DNA from: Bradyrhizobium oligotrophicum S58
Lineage (GTDB): Bacteria; Pseudomonadota; Alphaproteobacteria; Rhizobiales; Xanthobacteraceae
Reading direction: 5' to 3'
Length of the DNA: 64,000 nucleotides
Assembly: GCF_000344805.1 (NCBI RefSeq)
Contig: NC_020453.1
Span: 3,257,001-3,321,000 of the forward strand
Numbering within the stretch: the first letter of the stretch is position 1; each line of letters begins with the position of its first letter. Below the pieces are notes generated by a model. The model ran no database searches, was not told the origin of the DNA, and saw nothing but the letters and a program-made list of their open reading frames with translations. Made by a program: the position numbers and the translations under genes. Positions 58,401 through 64,000 of this stretch are shown here, piece after piece.

Positions 58401-58836
58401 TCCCGGCGCGGCGCTGAAGCAGGTGAAGGAGCAGTTGCGGGCGGTGCCGCATCGTGGCGTCGGCTACGGTGTGTTGCGTCATCTCGGCGGCGTCGATGTG
58501 CCGGCACCTGAAGTCGAGGTGAGCTTCAACTATCTCGGCCAGCTCGACGGCGCGGCCGGCGGGCAGGGCTTCGGCTTTGCCGCCGAGGACGTCGGCCGCG
58601 AGCAGCACGCGGCCAACCGCCGCGCGCATCTGATCGACGTGTCCGCCCATGTCGGCGACGGCCGCCTGCAGATGCAATGGGCCTACAGCCATGCATGTCA
58701 CGAGGCATCAACCATCGAGGCCTTGGCGGAGGAGTTTGCCTCGCGTCTTCGCCACATGATCGAGCACTGCGAGACGAGCGACGGCGGCTTTACGCTGTCC
58801 GATTTTCCGCTCCTGCAGGACGCTCTGCATATCTGA
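46438..58836 (+). CDS. Nonribosomal peptide synthetase 2: dock-C-A-T-C-A-T-E-C-A-T-E
   Basis: 4132 residues. An N-terminal docking domain of the TubC type (1-55; MIEKLLSSLRRDGVQIWSEN) is followed by C1 70-525 (MHHIVSDAWS), A1 530-1015, T1 (Ser1062, GGHSL), C2 1120-1570 (HHIVADGWS), A2 1580-2070, T2 (Ser2111), E1 2160-2610, C3 2620-3070, A3 3080-3585, T3 (Ser3629), E2 3680-4125. Manual pocket codes: A1 DAFILGMAFK (unassigned, probably aliphatic), A2 DAWLIGAVCK (hydrophobic, close to NRPS1 A1), A3 DFWNIGMVHK, a well-known Thr code. With two epimerases it adds X4, D-X5 and D-Thr6. ATG 46438 overlaps the NRPS1 stop and follows GAGGAAGGAG. The protein ends with an epimerase, as expected before a trans-acting condensation partner. 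Confidence 0.93.
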   Translation: MIEKLLSSLRRDGVQIWSENGRVRYRAPKGVMTRERLDELRVRQSEISTFLQDAYSASDELPPIEVARSGDLPLSFAQERLWFLEQLGLAKSSYHVAAAFRLEGDLDEQALRKTFDTIVRRHEVLRTRFEIAAGQPRQIADAEPSCQLELIDLSPLPVEEQAAELDEQCSAHAGQPFDLQAAPPFRVRLLRLAPRRHVLLIAMHHIVSDAWSTEVLIGEITGLYRAFCAGEPSPLRPLPVQYADYALWQRHWLAGEALERQLTYWTKQLSGAPPQLELPIHRTRAAVSTFTAANYSFGMSEAAASKLRALARGENATLFMVLLSAFQLLLSRYSGQTDVVVGSPVAGRRRHELQDLIGFFANILVIRADCSGSQRFVDLLAQVKATVLDAYAYQDLPFERLVEALQPDRDLTMHPLVQVMFALQQEPFEEFVLPGLRLTPIPGRSRQTKFDLTLHVYEKTAGLDVSIEYAAELFHPDTISNLAAHFQHLLHAIVADPHARVADLPLMKDAERLDLIFGLNRTSRLFPRDRSLHGLFADQVARDPQAVAIVDGARSISYQELDRWSNGIAAGLRERGIGAGASVGLSGERSAGLVAGMLGIIKAGACYVPLDPSYPEERLGFMMKDAGVAAVVAGPGGMVPADLPFLGTDQVDPTDAPCTSGAGGEAVAYIMFTSGSTGFPKGIAVPHRAISRLLLGTDYIKLSPDDRIAHLASPSFDAATFELWGALLNGAAIVIIDRDTALSSQRLAACLRDQRISCTIVTTALFNRLSQDTPDIFAPLRVVLFGGEAADPRAVASVLAGGAPQRLLHMYGPTEATAFSTWLEVAHVAADARTIPIGGPLANGSCHVLDDRLQPVPLNVPGELHVGGDGLAHGYWRRPALTAEKFIPDPFGRPGSRLYATGDIVRRLADGNIEYLSRRDGQVKIRGFRIELQEIEAALRELHAVGQAVVLVREGANGKQLIAYVTPASDGSPSTEQIRQQLKQSLPDYMVPSQVVVLDRLPLTSNGKLDRARLPEPASLVAKRRVAPATATQELVAAIWSDALGGTAPSIDDDFFESGGHSLVAARLIGLLNAALDVELPLRRVFEAPTIRMLATAVEQARRETTGIVSLPVTAAPRPHLIPLSCAQEALWFLDQVGLVGAAYNMAGALRLEGELDLGALQASLHEIVRRHESLRTRFAIVDGQGAQIIEDDSAFRCELVDLSVRGDDHVRSEVQRLIHAHGSERFDLQAGPLLRAAVLRLDDREHLLLINVHHIVADGWSVGLLLRELGVAYSARRERRSSRLGPLAVQYADYAIWQRNLLDGHGCDECLDYWRRRLAGAATTLVLPTDRPRPAVQSFAGATSRFVLASDLSEQLRTLARREGATLYMVFLAAFSALLSRYSDQHDILIGSPVTGRSRPELDDLIGMFVNMLVMRCDLSNDPRFRELLARTKRTALDAYAHQELPFEKLLEAIQPERDLSRQPLFQACLSFENFPFDALALEGLTVSRVEMEVDHHTTKFDLTLFVSESPAGIECALEYATDLFDAATIVRFSDHFVRLLQGIAANPDGRLSELSLLSAAERQQLVAWSGGSAVYAQDRCLHELFAEQAARRPDAVALVMDDAELSYGALERRANQLAHHLQSLGVGPDVIVGLYLERSLDMVVGVLGILKAGGAYLPLDPRYPAERLAYILDDARVSVLVTQAALLERLPATDAMLVRLDGDAAAIGRHLDTAPSPPCDADHLAYVIYTSGSTGRPKGVMTSHRGIMNLADAQLDQLPLQASDRILQFASISFDAAVWDLVMSWRVGAALVLAAQHDLMPGEPLHELLLRQRVTAVLLPPAALAALPVTPLPDLKILIAGGEACTAELLRPWLPGRSVFNAYGPTESSVCTTMARCGDERRPPIGRALPNTRVYLLDARLEPVPIGVAGELYIGGVGLARGYLHRPSLTAERFVPSPFARGERLYRTGDLARWRADGALDYLGRLDHQVKLRGFRIELGEIEAALTAQIGVAQAAVVLREDASGKRLVGYVVAQPEVQLDVATLRGELQRTLPDYMVPSAIVMLAALPLTPNGKLDRNALPAPDVSPAGAMVAPRNATEAALAAIWRDVLKRDHISVTDNFFALGGDSIQSIQVVARARQAGLSLTARQVFEQQTIAALAAVAGKAAVATAEQGLVTGAVPLTPIQHWFFAQDLAVPDHFNQAVLLDGTGLTPEPVVSALDVLLRQHDALRLRFARGEHGWQQTHDASAAALQSAELFEAIDLSGLDAAVHGPALRRHAERLQASLDLAQGPVLRAALFDLGEGGQRLLLIAHHLVVDGVSWRILLEDLGTALSALRQGEQVRLPPKTTAFRHWAERLTAYAQSQAARDELSYWRSQPWETAPRLPRDHADGANTAGHVQLVKIALDADETRALLQEVPAVYHTEINDVLLTALVQTFAGWTGQKRLLVGLEGHGREELFGEVDVSRTVGWFTSLFPVLLEVEGAGDPDAALKQVKEQLRAVPHRGVGYGVLRHLGGVDLPAPEVEVSFNYLGQLDGAAGGQGFGFAAEDVGREQHAANRRAHLIDVSAHVGHGSLELRWFYGGELHEAATIERLALRHVAALRELIAHCRRSEGGLTPSDVPLAQLEQDDLDRVVTSVGGARRIEDIYPLSPLQRGLLFHSLYEPDAAVYVISLACRLQGALDAEAFEQAWRLVVSRHAVLRTAFVGHDLDVPQQVVLREAALPFVREDWRHLPADEQATRFAELQRSERSRGFDFAQPPLMRLNLIRIGDDDHRLLWNVHHIVLDGWSLPLLLDEVFAAYAALSRREAPALSPVRPFKDYIGWLQRQDLVRAEAHWRRRLAGFDTPSSFGLGRPMPTSHADATERHVEHQSELALGDLERFARQHRLTINTLVQGAWALLLGRYGGSDDVVFGVTVSGRPAELADVERTVGLFINTLPLRVGLPGSATVLEWLGEIQARQSELTEHQSSALVDVQRWSEVAEGTALFESIVAFENYPVEMTALSGQQRLRVSEVAPLERTNYPLTLQVTVGAALSLRLIADSTRVAGDAAGRLIAHLARLLAEIVADPGRQLSSISLLSEEERQQLVAPAADPTAYRQHECLHELFASQAKRTPKAMAVSCEDQTLSYRALEQRANQLAHHLRGLGVGPDVIVGLYAERSIDMVVGVLGILKAGGAYLPLDPSHPPERLASTLEDAGARVLLAQDALMERLPATAAIVVQFKADAAAIAEQAETEPVNCCVPDNLAYVIYTSGSTGRPKGTLITHACVTRLFAATEAWFCFGPQDVWTLFHSLAFDFSVWELWGPLLKGGRLVVVPYWISRSPEEFHALLSREGVTVLNQTPSAFAGLIRADRETSRPLALRTVIFGGEALNFAELAPWFERHGDTTPQLINMYGITETTVHVTWRPVRQADIGAAASAIGQTIPDLQAYVLDPRLEPMPIGVAGELYIGGAGLARGYLKRPGLTAERFVPSPFARGERLYRTGDLARWSAAGALDYLGRIDHQVKIRGFRIELGEIEAAMLALPDVEQAAVVVREDSGDRRLVGYAVLREGAAVDMDVMRQQLQQGLPDYMVPSAIVKLASLPLTPNGKLDRNALPTPDWSPAGAMVAPRNATEAALAAIWRDVLKRDHISVTDNFFALGGDSIQSIQVVARARQSGLSLTARQVFEQQTIAALAAVAGKASTATAEQGLVVGAVPLTPIQHWFFAQDLTMPDHFNQAVLLDGSDLTPEPVVSALDVLLRQHDALRLRFARGEHGWQQTHDASDTALQSAELFEAIDLSGLDDAVRGPALQRHAERLQASLDLAQGPVLRVALFDLGEGGQRLLLIAHHLVVDGVSWRILLEDLGTALSALRRDEQVRLPPKTTAFRHWAERLVAYAQSEAAREELSYWRSQPWETAPRLPRDHADGANTAGHVQLVKLALDADETRALLQEVPEVYHTEINDVLLTALVQAFAGWTGQRRLLVGLEGHGREELFGEIDVSRTVGWFTSLFPVLLELEGDADPGAALKQVKEQLRAVPHRGVGYGVLRHLGGVDVPAPEVEVSFNYLGQLDGAAGGQGFGFAAEDVGREQHAANRRAHLIDVSAHVGDGRLQMQWAYSHACHEASTIEALAEEFASRLRHMIEHCETSDGGFTLSDFPLLQDALHI
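52461..55605 (+). repeat. 3.1-kb direct repeat, copy 2 (end of A2, T, E1 and C3 of NRPS2)
   Basis: Matches 41407-44551 with no difference found. Because both copies sit in the same reading frame of their genes, recombination between them would delete 11054 bases and leave one in-frame hybrid synthetase. Confidence 0.85.
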
Positions 58837-58851
58837 GATTGGAGCCGAGCA

Positions 58852-61800
58852 ATGACCATGGACTCGAACCAGAACAAGAAGCGGCTCGGTCAGGAGGCGC
58901 TGGAGCGCGTGATCGCATCGGTCGGAGGTCCGCGGCGGGTCGCGGACATCTATCCGCTGTCACCGCTGCAGCGGGGCCTGTTGTTCCACAGCCTGTATGA
59001 GCCGGATGCAGCGGTCTATGTGATCTCGCTGGCGTGCCGGCTGCAAGGCGCGCTGGATGCCGATGCGTTCGAGCAAGCCTGGAAGCTGGCGATTGCGCGG
59101 CATGCGGTGCTGCGCACCGCCTTCGTCGGCCACGATCTCGACGTGCCCTTGCAGGTGGTGCTGCGCGAGGCGGCATTGCGGTTTGACTGCGAGGACTGGC
59201 GGCATCTGCCGGCAGCGGAGCAGGACAGACGCTTTGCCGAGCTGCAGCAGGCCGAGCGCAGCCGTGGCTTCGACTTTGCGCAGCCGCCCCTGATGCGGCT
59301 CAGCCTGATCCGGATCGGCGATCACGATCACCGGCTGTTGTGGAATGTGCATCACATCGTGCTGGACGGCTGGTCGATCCCGCTTTTGCTCGACGACGTG
59401 CTGACGGCCTATGCGGCGCTGAGCCGGCATGAGACGCCGAAGCTGTCGCCGCTACGGCCGTTCAAGGACTATATCGGCTGGCTGCAGCGCCAGGACCTGG
59501 CGCGGGCGGAAGCGCATTGGCGCCGGCGCCTGGCCGGGTTCGATACACCGTCCTCGTTGACGCTTGCGAGGCCAAGCGGTGACGAGCGGCACGGGGAGCG
59601 ACATGGCGAGCTTCATCACACTCCAAAGGTCGATTTCGCCGCGGTCGAAAGATTCGCGCGAGAACACAAGTTGACCATGAACACCCTGGTGCAGGGCGCC
59701 TGGGCGCTGCTGCTCGGCCGCTACTGCGGCTCTGACGACGTGGTATTCGGTGTGACGCTGTCGGGCCGTCCGGCGGAGCTTCCCGATGTCGAGCGTACGG
59801 TGGGTCTCTTCGTCAATACGCTGCCACTGCGAGTCGGATTGTCGGACGCCGCGACGGTGCTGGAATGGCTGCGCGTGATCCAGGCGCGGCAGAGCGAGCT
59901 GACAGAGTATCAATATAGTCCATTGCCGCTGGTGCAGCGCTGGAGCGAGGTTGCGGACGGAACGGCGCTGTTCGAGAGCATCGTCGCCTATGAGAACTAT
60001 CCGGTGGCGATGTCGGCTACGACCGGCATTTCGGAGCAACTCCGGATCAGCGACGCCTGCACGACGGAACGGACGAGCTATCCACTGACGCTGCAGGTCA
60101 CGGTCGACACATCGGTCACTTTCAAACTGATCTATGATGCGGAGCGGTTCGCTGCGACCGCGCTCGAACGCATGCTTGGGCATCTCGGGCATTTGCTCGG
60201 TGAGATCGTCGCGGATCCCGCCCGGCAGCTGGGATCGATCCCGTTGCTGAGCGGAGCGGAACGCCAGGAGGTCGTGAGCGCCTTCAACGCGACGGCGATG
60301 AGCTATCCGCAGGGGCTGCTGCATGAGCTGATCGAGGCGCAGGCGCGGCGGACACCCGAGGCGATTGCGTTGCGCTTCGAGGGCGAGACGCTCGGTTACG
60401 ACGGGCTGGAGCGTCAAGCCAACCAGCTTGCACGTCAGCTGCAGAGCCGCGGCGTCGGCCCCGATGTCGTGGTCGGCATCTGCGCCGAGCGCTCGCTGGA
60501 GATGGTGATCGGGCTGCTCGGCATCTTGAAGGCTGGCGGCGCCTACCTGCCGCTGGATCCGAGCCTCCCACCGGAGCGGCTGGCAATCATGCTGGAGGAT
60601 GCCGGCGCGCGCGTGCTGCTGGCGCAGGATGCGCTCACCGCGCGGTTGCCGGCGAGTGATGCGGTCGTGGTGCAGTTCAAAGCCGATGCTGCCGCTATCG
60701 CGGGTTATCCTGATAGTGCGCCCGTCGTGGCCTGCACTCCGGACAACCTCGCTTACGTGATCTACACGTCCGGCTCGACGGGGCGGCCGAAGGGCGTGAT
60801 GAACAGTCATCGCGGCATCGTCAACCGGCTCGCCTGGATGCAGGACGCCTACCGGCTGAGGCCGGAGGACGTCGTGATGCAGAAGACGCCGTTCGGCTTC
60901 GATGTCTCGGTTTGGGAGTTCTTCTGGCCGCTGATGCAAGGCGCAGAACTGGTGATCGCGCGTCCCGGCGGGCATCAGGATCCGGCCTATCTGTCAGAGC
61001 TGATCGAGCGTCACAGTGTGACGGTGATGCACTTCGTGCCGTCGATGCTGCAGGCGTTCCTGGAGACGGCGGAACTCGGCCGCTGCGGCAGCCTGCGCGA
61101 CGTGATCTGCAGCGGCGAGGCGCTGCCGGCGGAGACGCAGACCCGATTCCTCACGGCGCTCGCGAGCCGGCTGCACAATCTGTACGGCCCGACGGAGGCG
61201 GCGGTCGACGTCAGCGCCTGGGCGTGTCGGCTCGAGCCGGAGGCAACGCAGGTGCCGATCGGCCGGCCGATCAGCAACATCCAGCTCTACGTGCTCGACC
61301 CCCGTCTGGAGCCGGTGCCGATCGGCGTTGCCGGCGAGCTCTACATCAGCGGCGTCGGATTGGCGCGGGGTTATCTGCATCGTCCCTCGCTGACGGCGGA
61401 GCGGTTCGTGCCGAGTCCATTCGCGCGTGGCGAGCGGCTGTATCGCACCGGGGACCTGGCGCGGTGGCGGGCGGATGGCGCGCTGGATTATCTCGGCCGG
61501 CTCGATCACCAGGTGAAGCTGCGCGGCTTCCGGATCGAACTCGGCGAGATCGAGGCGGCGCTGACGGCGCAAATCGGTGTTGCCCAGGCCGCGGTGGTGC
61601 TGCGCGAGGACGCCGGTGGCAAGCGGCTGGTGGGTTACGTGGTGGTGCAACCTGGCGCCGCGATCGACGTGGAGACGTTGCGGGGGCGGCTGCAGCGGAC
61701 ACTGCCGGACTACATGGTGCCGTCGGCGATCGTGATGCTCGCGGCGTTGCCGCTGACGCCGAACGGCAAGCTCGACCGCAACGCGCTGCCGGCGCCGGAG

Positions 61801-64000
61801 TTCGGATCGACGGACATCGATGCGGCGCCGCGCAATGCCGCCGAAACCATCCTGGCGTCGATCTTTATGGACGTTCTTGGCGTCGAACACGTGGGCATCC
61901 ACGATGATTTCTTCGCCTGCGGAGGACACTCGCTGCTCGCCACCCAGGTCGTGGCACGTGCCCAGCGAGAGCTGAGTGTCCAGGTCCCGTTGCGCGTGCT
62001 GTTCGAGGCGCCAACGGTCGCAGGCCTGGCTGCGCGCTTGAGCCTCGCACCGGAGAGCACCGTCGCACCGTTGCTGCCGGTCCCAAGACAACAGCCGTTG
62101 CCGCTCTCGCATGGCCAGGAGCGGCTGTGGTTCGTGGAGCAGCTTGGCCTGTCCGGCAGCAGCTATCTGGTGACGGCGGCGGTACGTCTGGTGGGGAAGC
62201 TGGATGCCGACGCGCTGTCGGCGGCGTTGAGCGACGTGGTGCGGCGGCATGAGAGCCTGCGGACGCGGTTCGAGGTGCGCGGCGAGAGTGCGATGCAGGT
62301 GATCGATCCGCCATGGCCGGTGGCGCTGGCACCGGAGATGGTCGCGACGGAGGACGAGGCGCGGCAACGGGCGGACGCGCTGATGCGGCAGCCGTTCGAT
62401 CTGTCACGGGACCGGCTGTTGCGCGTGGCGCTGTTGCAGATGTCGCCCGACGTGCACGTGCTGGTGCTGTCGATGCATCACATCGTGTCGGATGGCTGGT
62501 CGATGGGGGTCCTGCTCGGCGAGGTCGAGACGCTGTATGCGGCGTTCTGCACGGGGCGGCCGTCACCGCTGCCGGACTTGCCGATCCAATATGCCGACTA
62601 TGCGGTGTGGCAGCGGCGCTGGCTGGAGGAGACCGCGCTGCAGCGGCAGCTCGACTACTGGACGACGCAGCTTGCCGGCGCGCCGGTCGGCATCGAGCTG
62701 GCCACCGACCGGCCGCGGCCGGCAGTGCCGAGCCTCCGCGGCGCGGTGCACCGGTTCTCAGTGGAGTCGACCTGCACGGCGGCGCTGACGGCGCTGGCAC
62801 GGCAGGAAGGTGCGACGCTGTTCATGGTGCTGCTGGCTGCTTACGACGTGCTGCTGTCGCGCTGGAGCGGGCAGGACGATGTGGTGGTGGGGACGCCGGT
62901 CGCGGGCCGCAGCCGGATCGAGACCGAGCGGCTGATCGGCTTCTTCGTCAACATGCTGGCGTTGCGCTGCGACGTCTCGGGCACCGGCTCATTCCGCGAC
63001 GTGCTGCGGCAGATCAAGGCGACCGCGCTCGACGCCTATGCGCATCAGGACCTGCCGTTCGAGAAGCTGGTGGAGGCGCTGCATCCGGTCCGCGATCTCA
63101 GCCGCGAGCCGGTGTTCCAAATCGTGTTCGCGCTGCAGAACACACCGCAACGTTCGCGCGGTCTGCCCGGGCTGAAGCTGGAGCCGTTCGCGGCGGACGC
63201 GGTGGCGGCGAAGTTCGATCTCGAACTGGCGATGACCGAGGAGCAGGGCGCCCTGTCGGCGACGCTGGTCTATGCCACGGACCTGTTCGATGCCGAGACG
63301 ATCGCGCGGCTGGCGGAGCATTTCGTCCGGCTGCTGCAGGGCATCGCGGCGAACCCCGACGGGCGTCTGTCGGAGCTGAGTTTGCTGAGTGCTGCGGAGC
63401 GGCAGCAGCTTGTGGCTTGGAACGGCAGCAGCGCGGTCTATGCGCAGGATCGCTGTTTGCACGAGCTGTTCGCGGAGCAGGCGGAACGGGATCCGGCAGC
63501 GGTCGCGCTGGTGATGGATGACGAGGAGCTGAGCTATGGCGCGCTGGAGCGGCGAGCCAATCAGCTGGCGCATCATCTGCAGAGCCTCGGCGTCGGTCCC
63601 GACGTGATTGTTGGCCTCTGTGTGGAGCGTTCGCTCGACATGGTGGTCGGCGTGCTCGGCATCCTCAAGGCGGGCGGCGCGTACCTGCCGCTCGATCCGC
63701 GTTATCCGGCGGAGCGGCTGGCCTATATGGTGGATGATGCCAGGGTGAACGTGCTGGTGACGCAGGCGGCGCTGCTGGAGCGGCTGCCGGCGACGGATAC
63801 GACGTTGGTGCGGCTCGATGCAGATGCTGCCGCCATCGCGGCGCATCCGGACATTGCGCCAGTCACGGCCTGCGATGCGGATCACCTGGCCTATGTGATC
63901 TACACCTCCGGCTCGACGGGGCGGCCGAAGGGAGTGATGACGTCGCATCGCGGCATCATGAACCTGGCCGATGCGCAGCTCGGCCAGCTGCCGCTGCAAG
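58852..64000 (+). CDS. Nonribosomal peptide synthetase 3, C-A-T-C-A..., 3' end outside window
   Basis: At least 1716 residues, still open at the window end. ATG 58852 follows GGAG (58841-58844) with a seven-base spacer, 15 bases after the NRPS2 stop. Domains: a short helical N-terminus (QEALERVIASVGG) resembling the internal E-C linkers of NRPS1 and NRPS2; C1 30-465 (IYPLSPLQRGLLFHS, HHIVLDGWS), the type that follows an epimerase; A1 475-975 with pocket residues DVWHISLVDK (Ser); T1 (Ser1027, CGGHSLLATQ); C2 1080-1510 (SHGQERLWFVEQ, MHHIVSDGWS); start of A2 from about 1525, whose N-terminal part is very like A2 of NRPS2 (MTSHRGIMNLADAQL), so a similar hydrophobic residue is likely. It would add Ser7 and X8. 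Any terminal thioesterase lies beyond the window. Confidence 0.92.
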   Translation, partial: MTMDSNQNKKRLGQEALERVIASVGGPRRVADIYPLSPLQRGLLFHSLYEPDAAVYVISLACRLQGALDADAFEQAWKLAIARHAVLRTAFVGHDLDVPLQVVLREAALRFDCEDWRHLPAAEQDRRFAELQQAERSRGFDFAQPPLMRLSLIRIGDHDHRLLWNVHHIVLDGWSIPLLLDDVLTAYAALSRHETPKLSPLRPFKDYIGWLQRQDLARAEAHWRRRLAGFDTPSSLTLARPSGDERHGERHGELHHTPKVDFAAVERFAREHKLTMNTLVQGAWALLLGRYCGSDDVVFGVTLSGRPAELPDVERTVGLFVNTLPLRVGLSDAATVLEWLRVIQARQSELTEYQYSPLPLVQRWSEVADGTALFESIVAYENYPVAMSATTGISEQLRISDACTTERTSYPLTLQVTVDTSVTFKLIYDAERFAATALERMLGHLGHLLGEIVADPARQLGSIPLLSGAERQEVVSAFNATAMSYPQGLLHELIEAQARRTPEAIALRFEGETLGYDGLERQANQLARQLQSRGVGPDVVVGICAERSLEMVIGLLGILKAGGAYLPLDPSLPPERLAIMLEDAGARVLLAQDALTARLPASDAVVVQFKADAAAIAGYPDSAPVVACTPDNLAYVIYTSGSTGRPKGVMNSHRGIVNRLAWMQDAYRLRPEDVVMQKTPFGFDVSVWEFFWPLMQGAELVIARPGGHQDPAYLSELIERHSVTVMHFVPSMLQAFLETAELGRCGSLRDVICSGEALPAETQTRFLTALASRLHNLYGPTEAAVDVSAWACRLEPEATQVPIGRPISNIQLYVLDPRLEPVPIGVAGELYISGVGLARGYLHRPSLTAERFVPSPFARGERLYRTGDLARWRADGALDYLGRLDHQVKLRGFRIELGEIEAALTAQIGVAQAAVVLREDAGGKRLVGYVVVQPGAAIDVETLRGRLQRTLPDYMVPSAIVMLAALPLTPNGKLDRNALPAPEFGSTDIDAAPRNAAETILASIFMDVLGVEHVGIHDDFFACGGHSLLATQVVARAQRELSVQVPLRVLFEAPTVAGLAARLSLAPESTVAPLLPVPRQQPLPLSHGQERLWFVEQLGLSGSSYLVTAAVRLVGKLDADALSAALSDVVRRHESLRTRFEVRGESAMQVIDPPWPVALAPEMVATEDEARQRADALMRQPFDLSRDRLLRVALLQMSPDVHVLVLSMHHIVSDGWSMGVLLGEVETLYAAFCTGRPSPLPDLPIQYADYAVWQRRWLEETALQRQLDYWTTQLAGAPVGIELATDRPRPAVPSLRGAVHRFSVESTCTAALTALARQEGATLFMVLLAAYDVLLSRWSGQDDVVVGTPVAGRSRIETERLIGFFVNMLALRCDVSGTGSFRDVLRQIKATALDAYAHQDLPFEKLVEALHPVRDLSREPVFQIVFALQNTPQRSRGLPGLKLEPFAADAVAAKFDLELAMTEEQGALSATLVYATDLFDAETIARLAEHFVRLLQGIAANPDGRLSELSLLSAAERQQLVAWNGSSAVYAQDRCLHELFAEQAERDPAAVALVMDDEELSYGALERRANQLAHHLQSLGVGPDVIVGLCVERSLDMVVGVLGILKAGGAYLPLDPRYPAERLAYMVDDARVNVLVTQAALLERLPATDTTLVRLDADAAAIAAHPDIAPVTACDADHLAYVIYTSGSTGRPKGVMTSHRGIMNLADAQLGQLPLQ
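60274..61561 (+). repeat. Ser-type adenylation-domain repeat, copy 3 (NRPS3 module 1)
   Basis: Third copy of the 1.29-kb block first seen at 40058; more diverged at its left end (the segment after the condensation domain) but nearly identical from about 60740 onward, including all pocket residues. Confidence 0.78.

Overview
The DNA is GC-rich and its gene content points to an alphaproteobacterium of the Bradyrhizobium / Nitrobacteraceae type. The pointers are a Liv-type ABC system, molybdenum hydroxylase genes with CoxG/D/E-like partners, an HWE-family histidine kinase and a dispersed non-coding repeat that I recognise from that family. No rRNA, tRNA, CRISPR array or insertion-sequence transposase was seen. 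The genus is an inference.

Region 1 (1-19411, plus strand) is one tightly packed run of about 18 genes, many overlapping by 1-8 bases. It holds a branched-chain-type ABC importer (livH end, livM, livG, and a livF fused to a Tm-1-like/UPF0261 domain), a PEP-hydrolase-like TIM-barrel protein, a very long flotillin-like protein with 44-residue coiled-coil repeats, and two CoxG-like SRPBCC proteins. A molybdenum hydroxylase follows (FAD subunit, 2Fe-2S subunit, large subunit split into two genes), with MoxR/CoxD and VWA/CoxE maturation factors, an amidohydrolase, a metallo-beta-lactamase-fold lactonase, an SMP-30/isochorismatase-like fusion and an FMN-dependent NADH reductase. The set reads as uptake, hydroxylation and ring or lactone opening of an unknown, probably (hetero)cyclic, substrate.

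Region 2 (19496-29061) is a signalling and housekeeping interval: a minus-strand Mfd-like helicase, a minus-strand CheY-like receiver, a stand-alone CheB-type methylesterase, two small hypothetical proteins, a CheB-CheR-PAS-HWE kinase hybrid, and a Crp/Fnr regulator that overlaps it. The receiver and the Crp/Fnr gene each look broken by a single missing base next to a homopolymer. From 29062 to 30190 there is no credible gene; most of it is a dispersed repeat bounded by short inverted repeats.

Region 3 (30191-64000) is a lipopeptide biosynthetic cluster: a divergent type II thioesterase, an MbtH-like protein, a fatty acyl-AMP ligase with its own acyl carrier domain, and three collinear NRPS genes, the last running off the window. 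The inferred assembly line is acyl - N-methyl-X1 - (D)-Ser2 - Ser3 - X4 - (D)-X5 - (D)-Thr6 - Ser7 - X8, continuing. Notable features are a 3.1-kb apparently perfect direct repeat shared by the first two NRPS genes, three nearly identical Ser-type adenylation domains, and a first module whose carrier and downstream condensation domain look built for an epimerase that is absent. I cannot match the product to a known compound from sequence alone.
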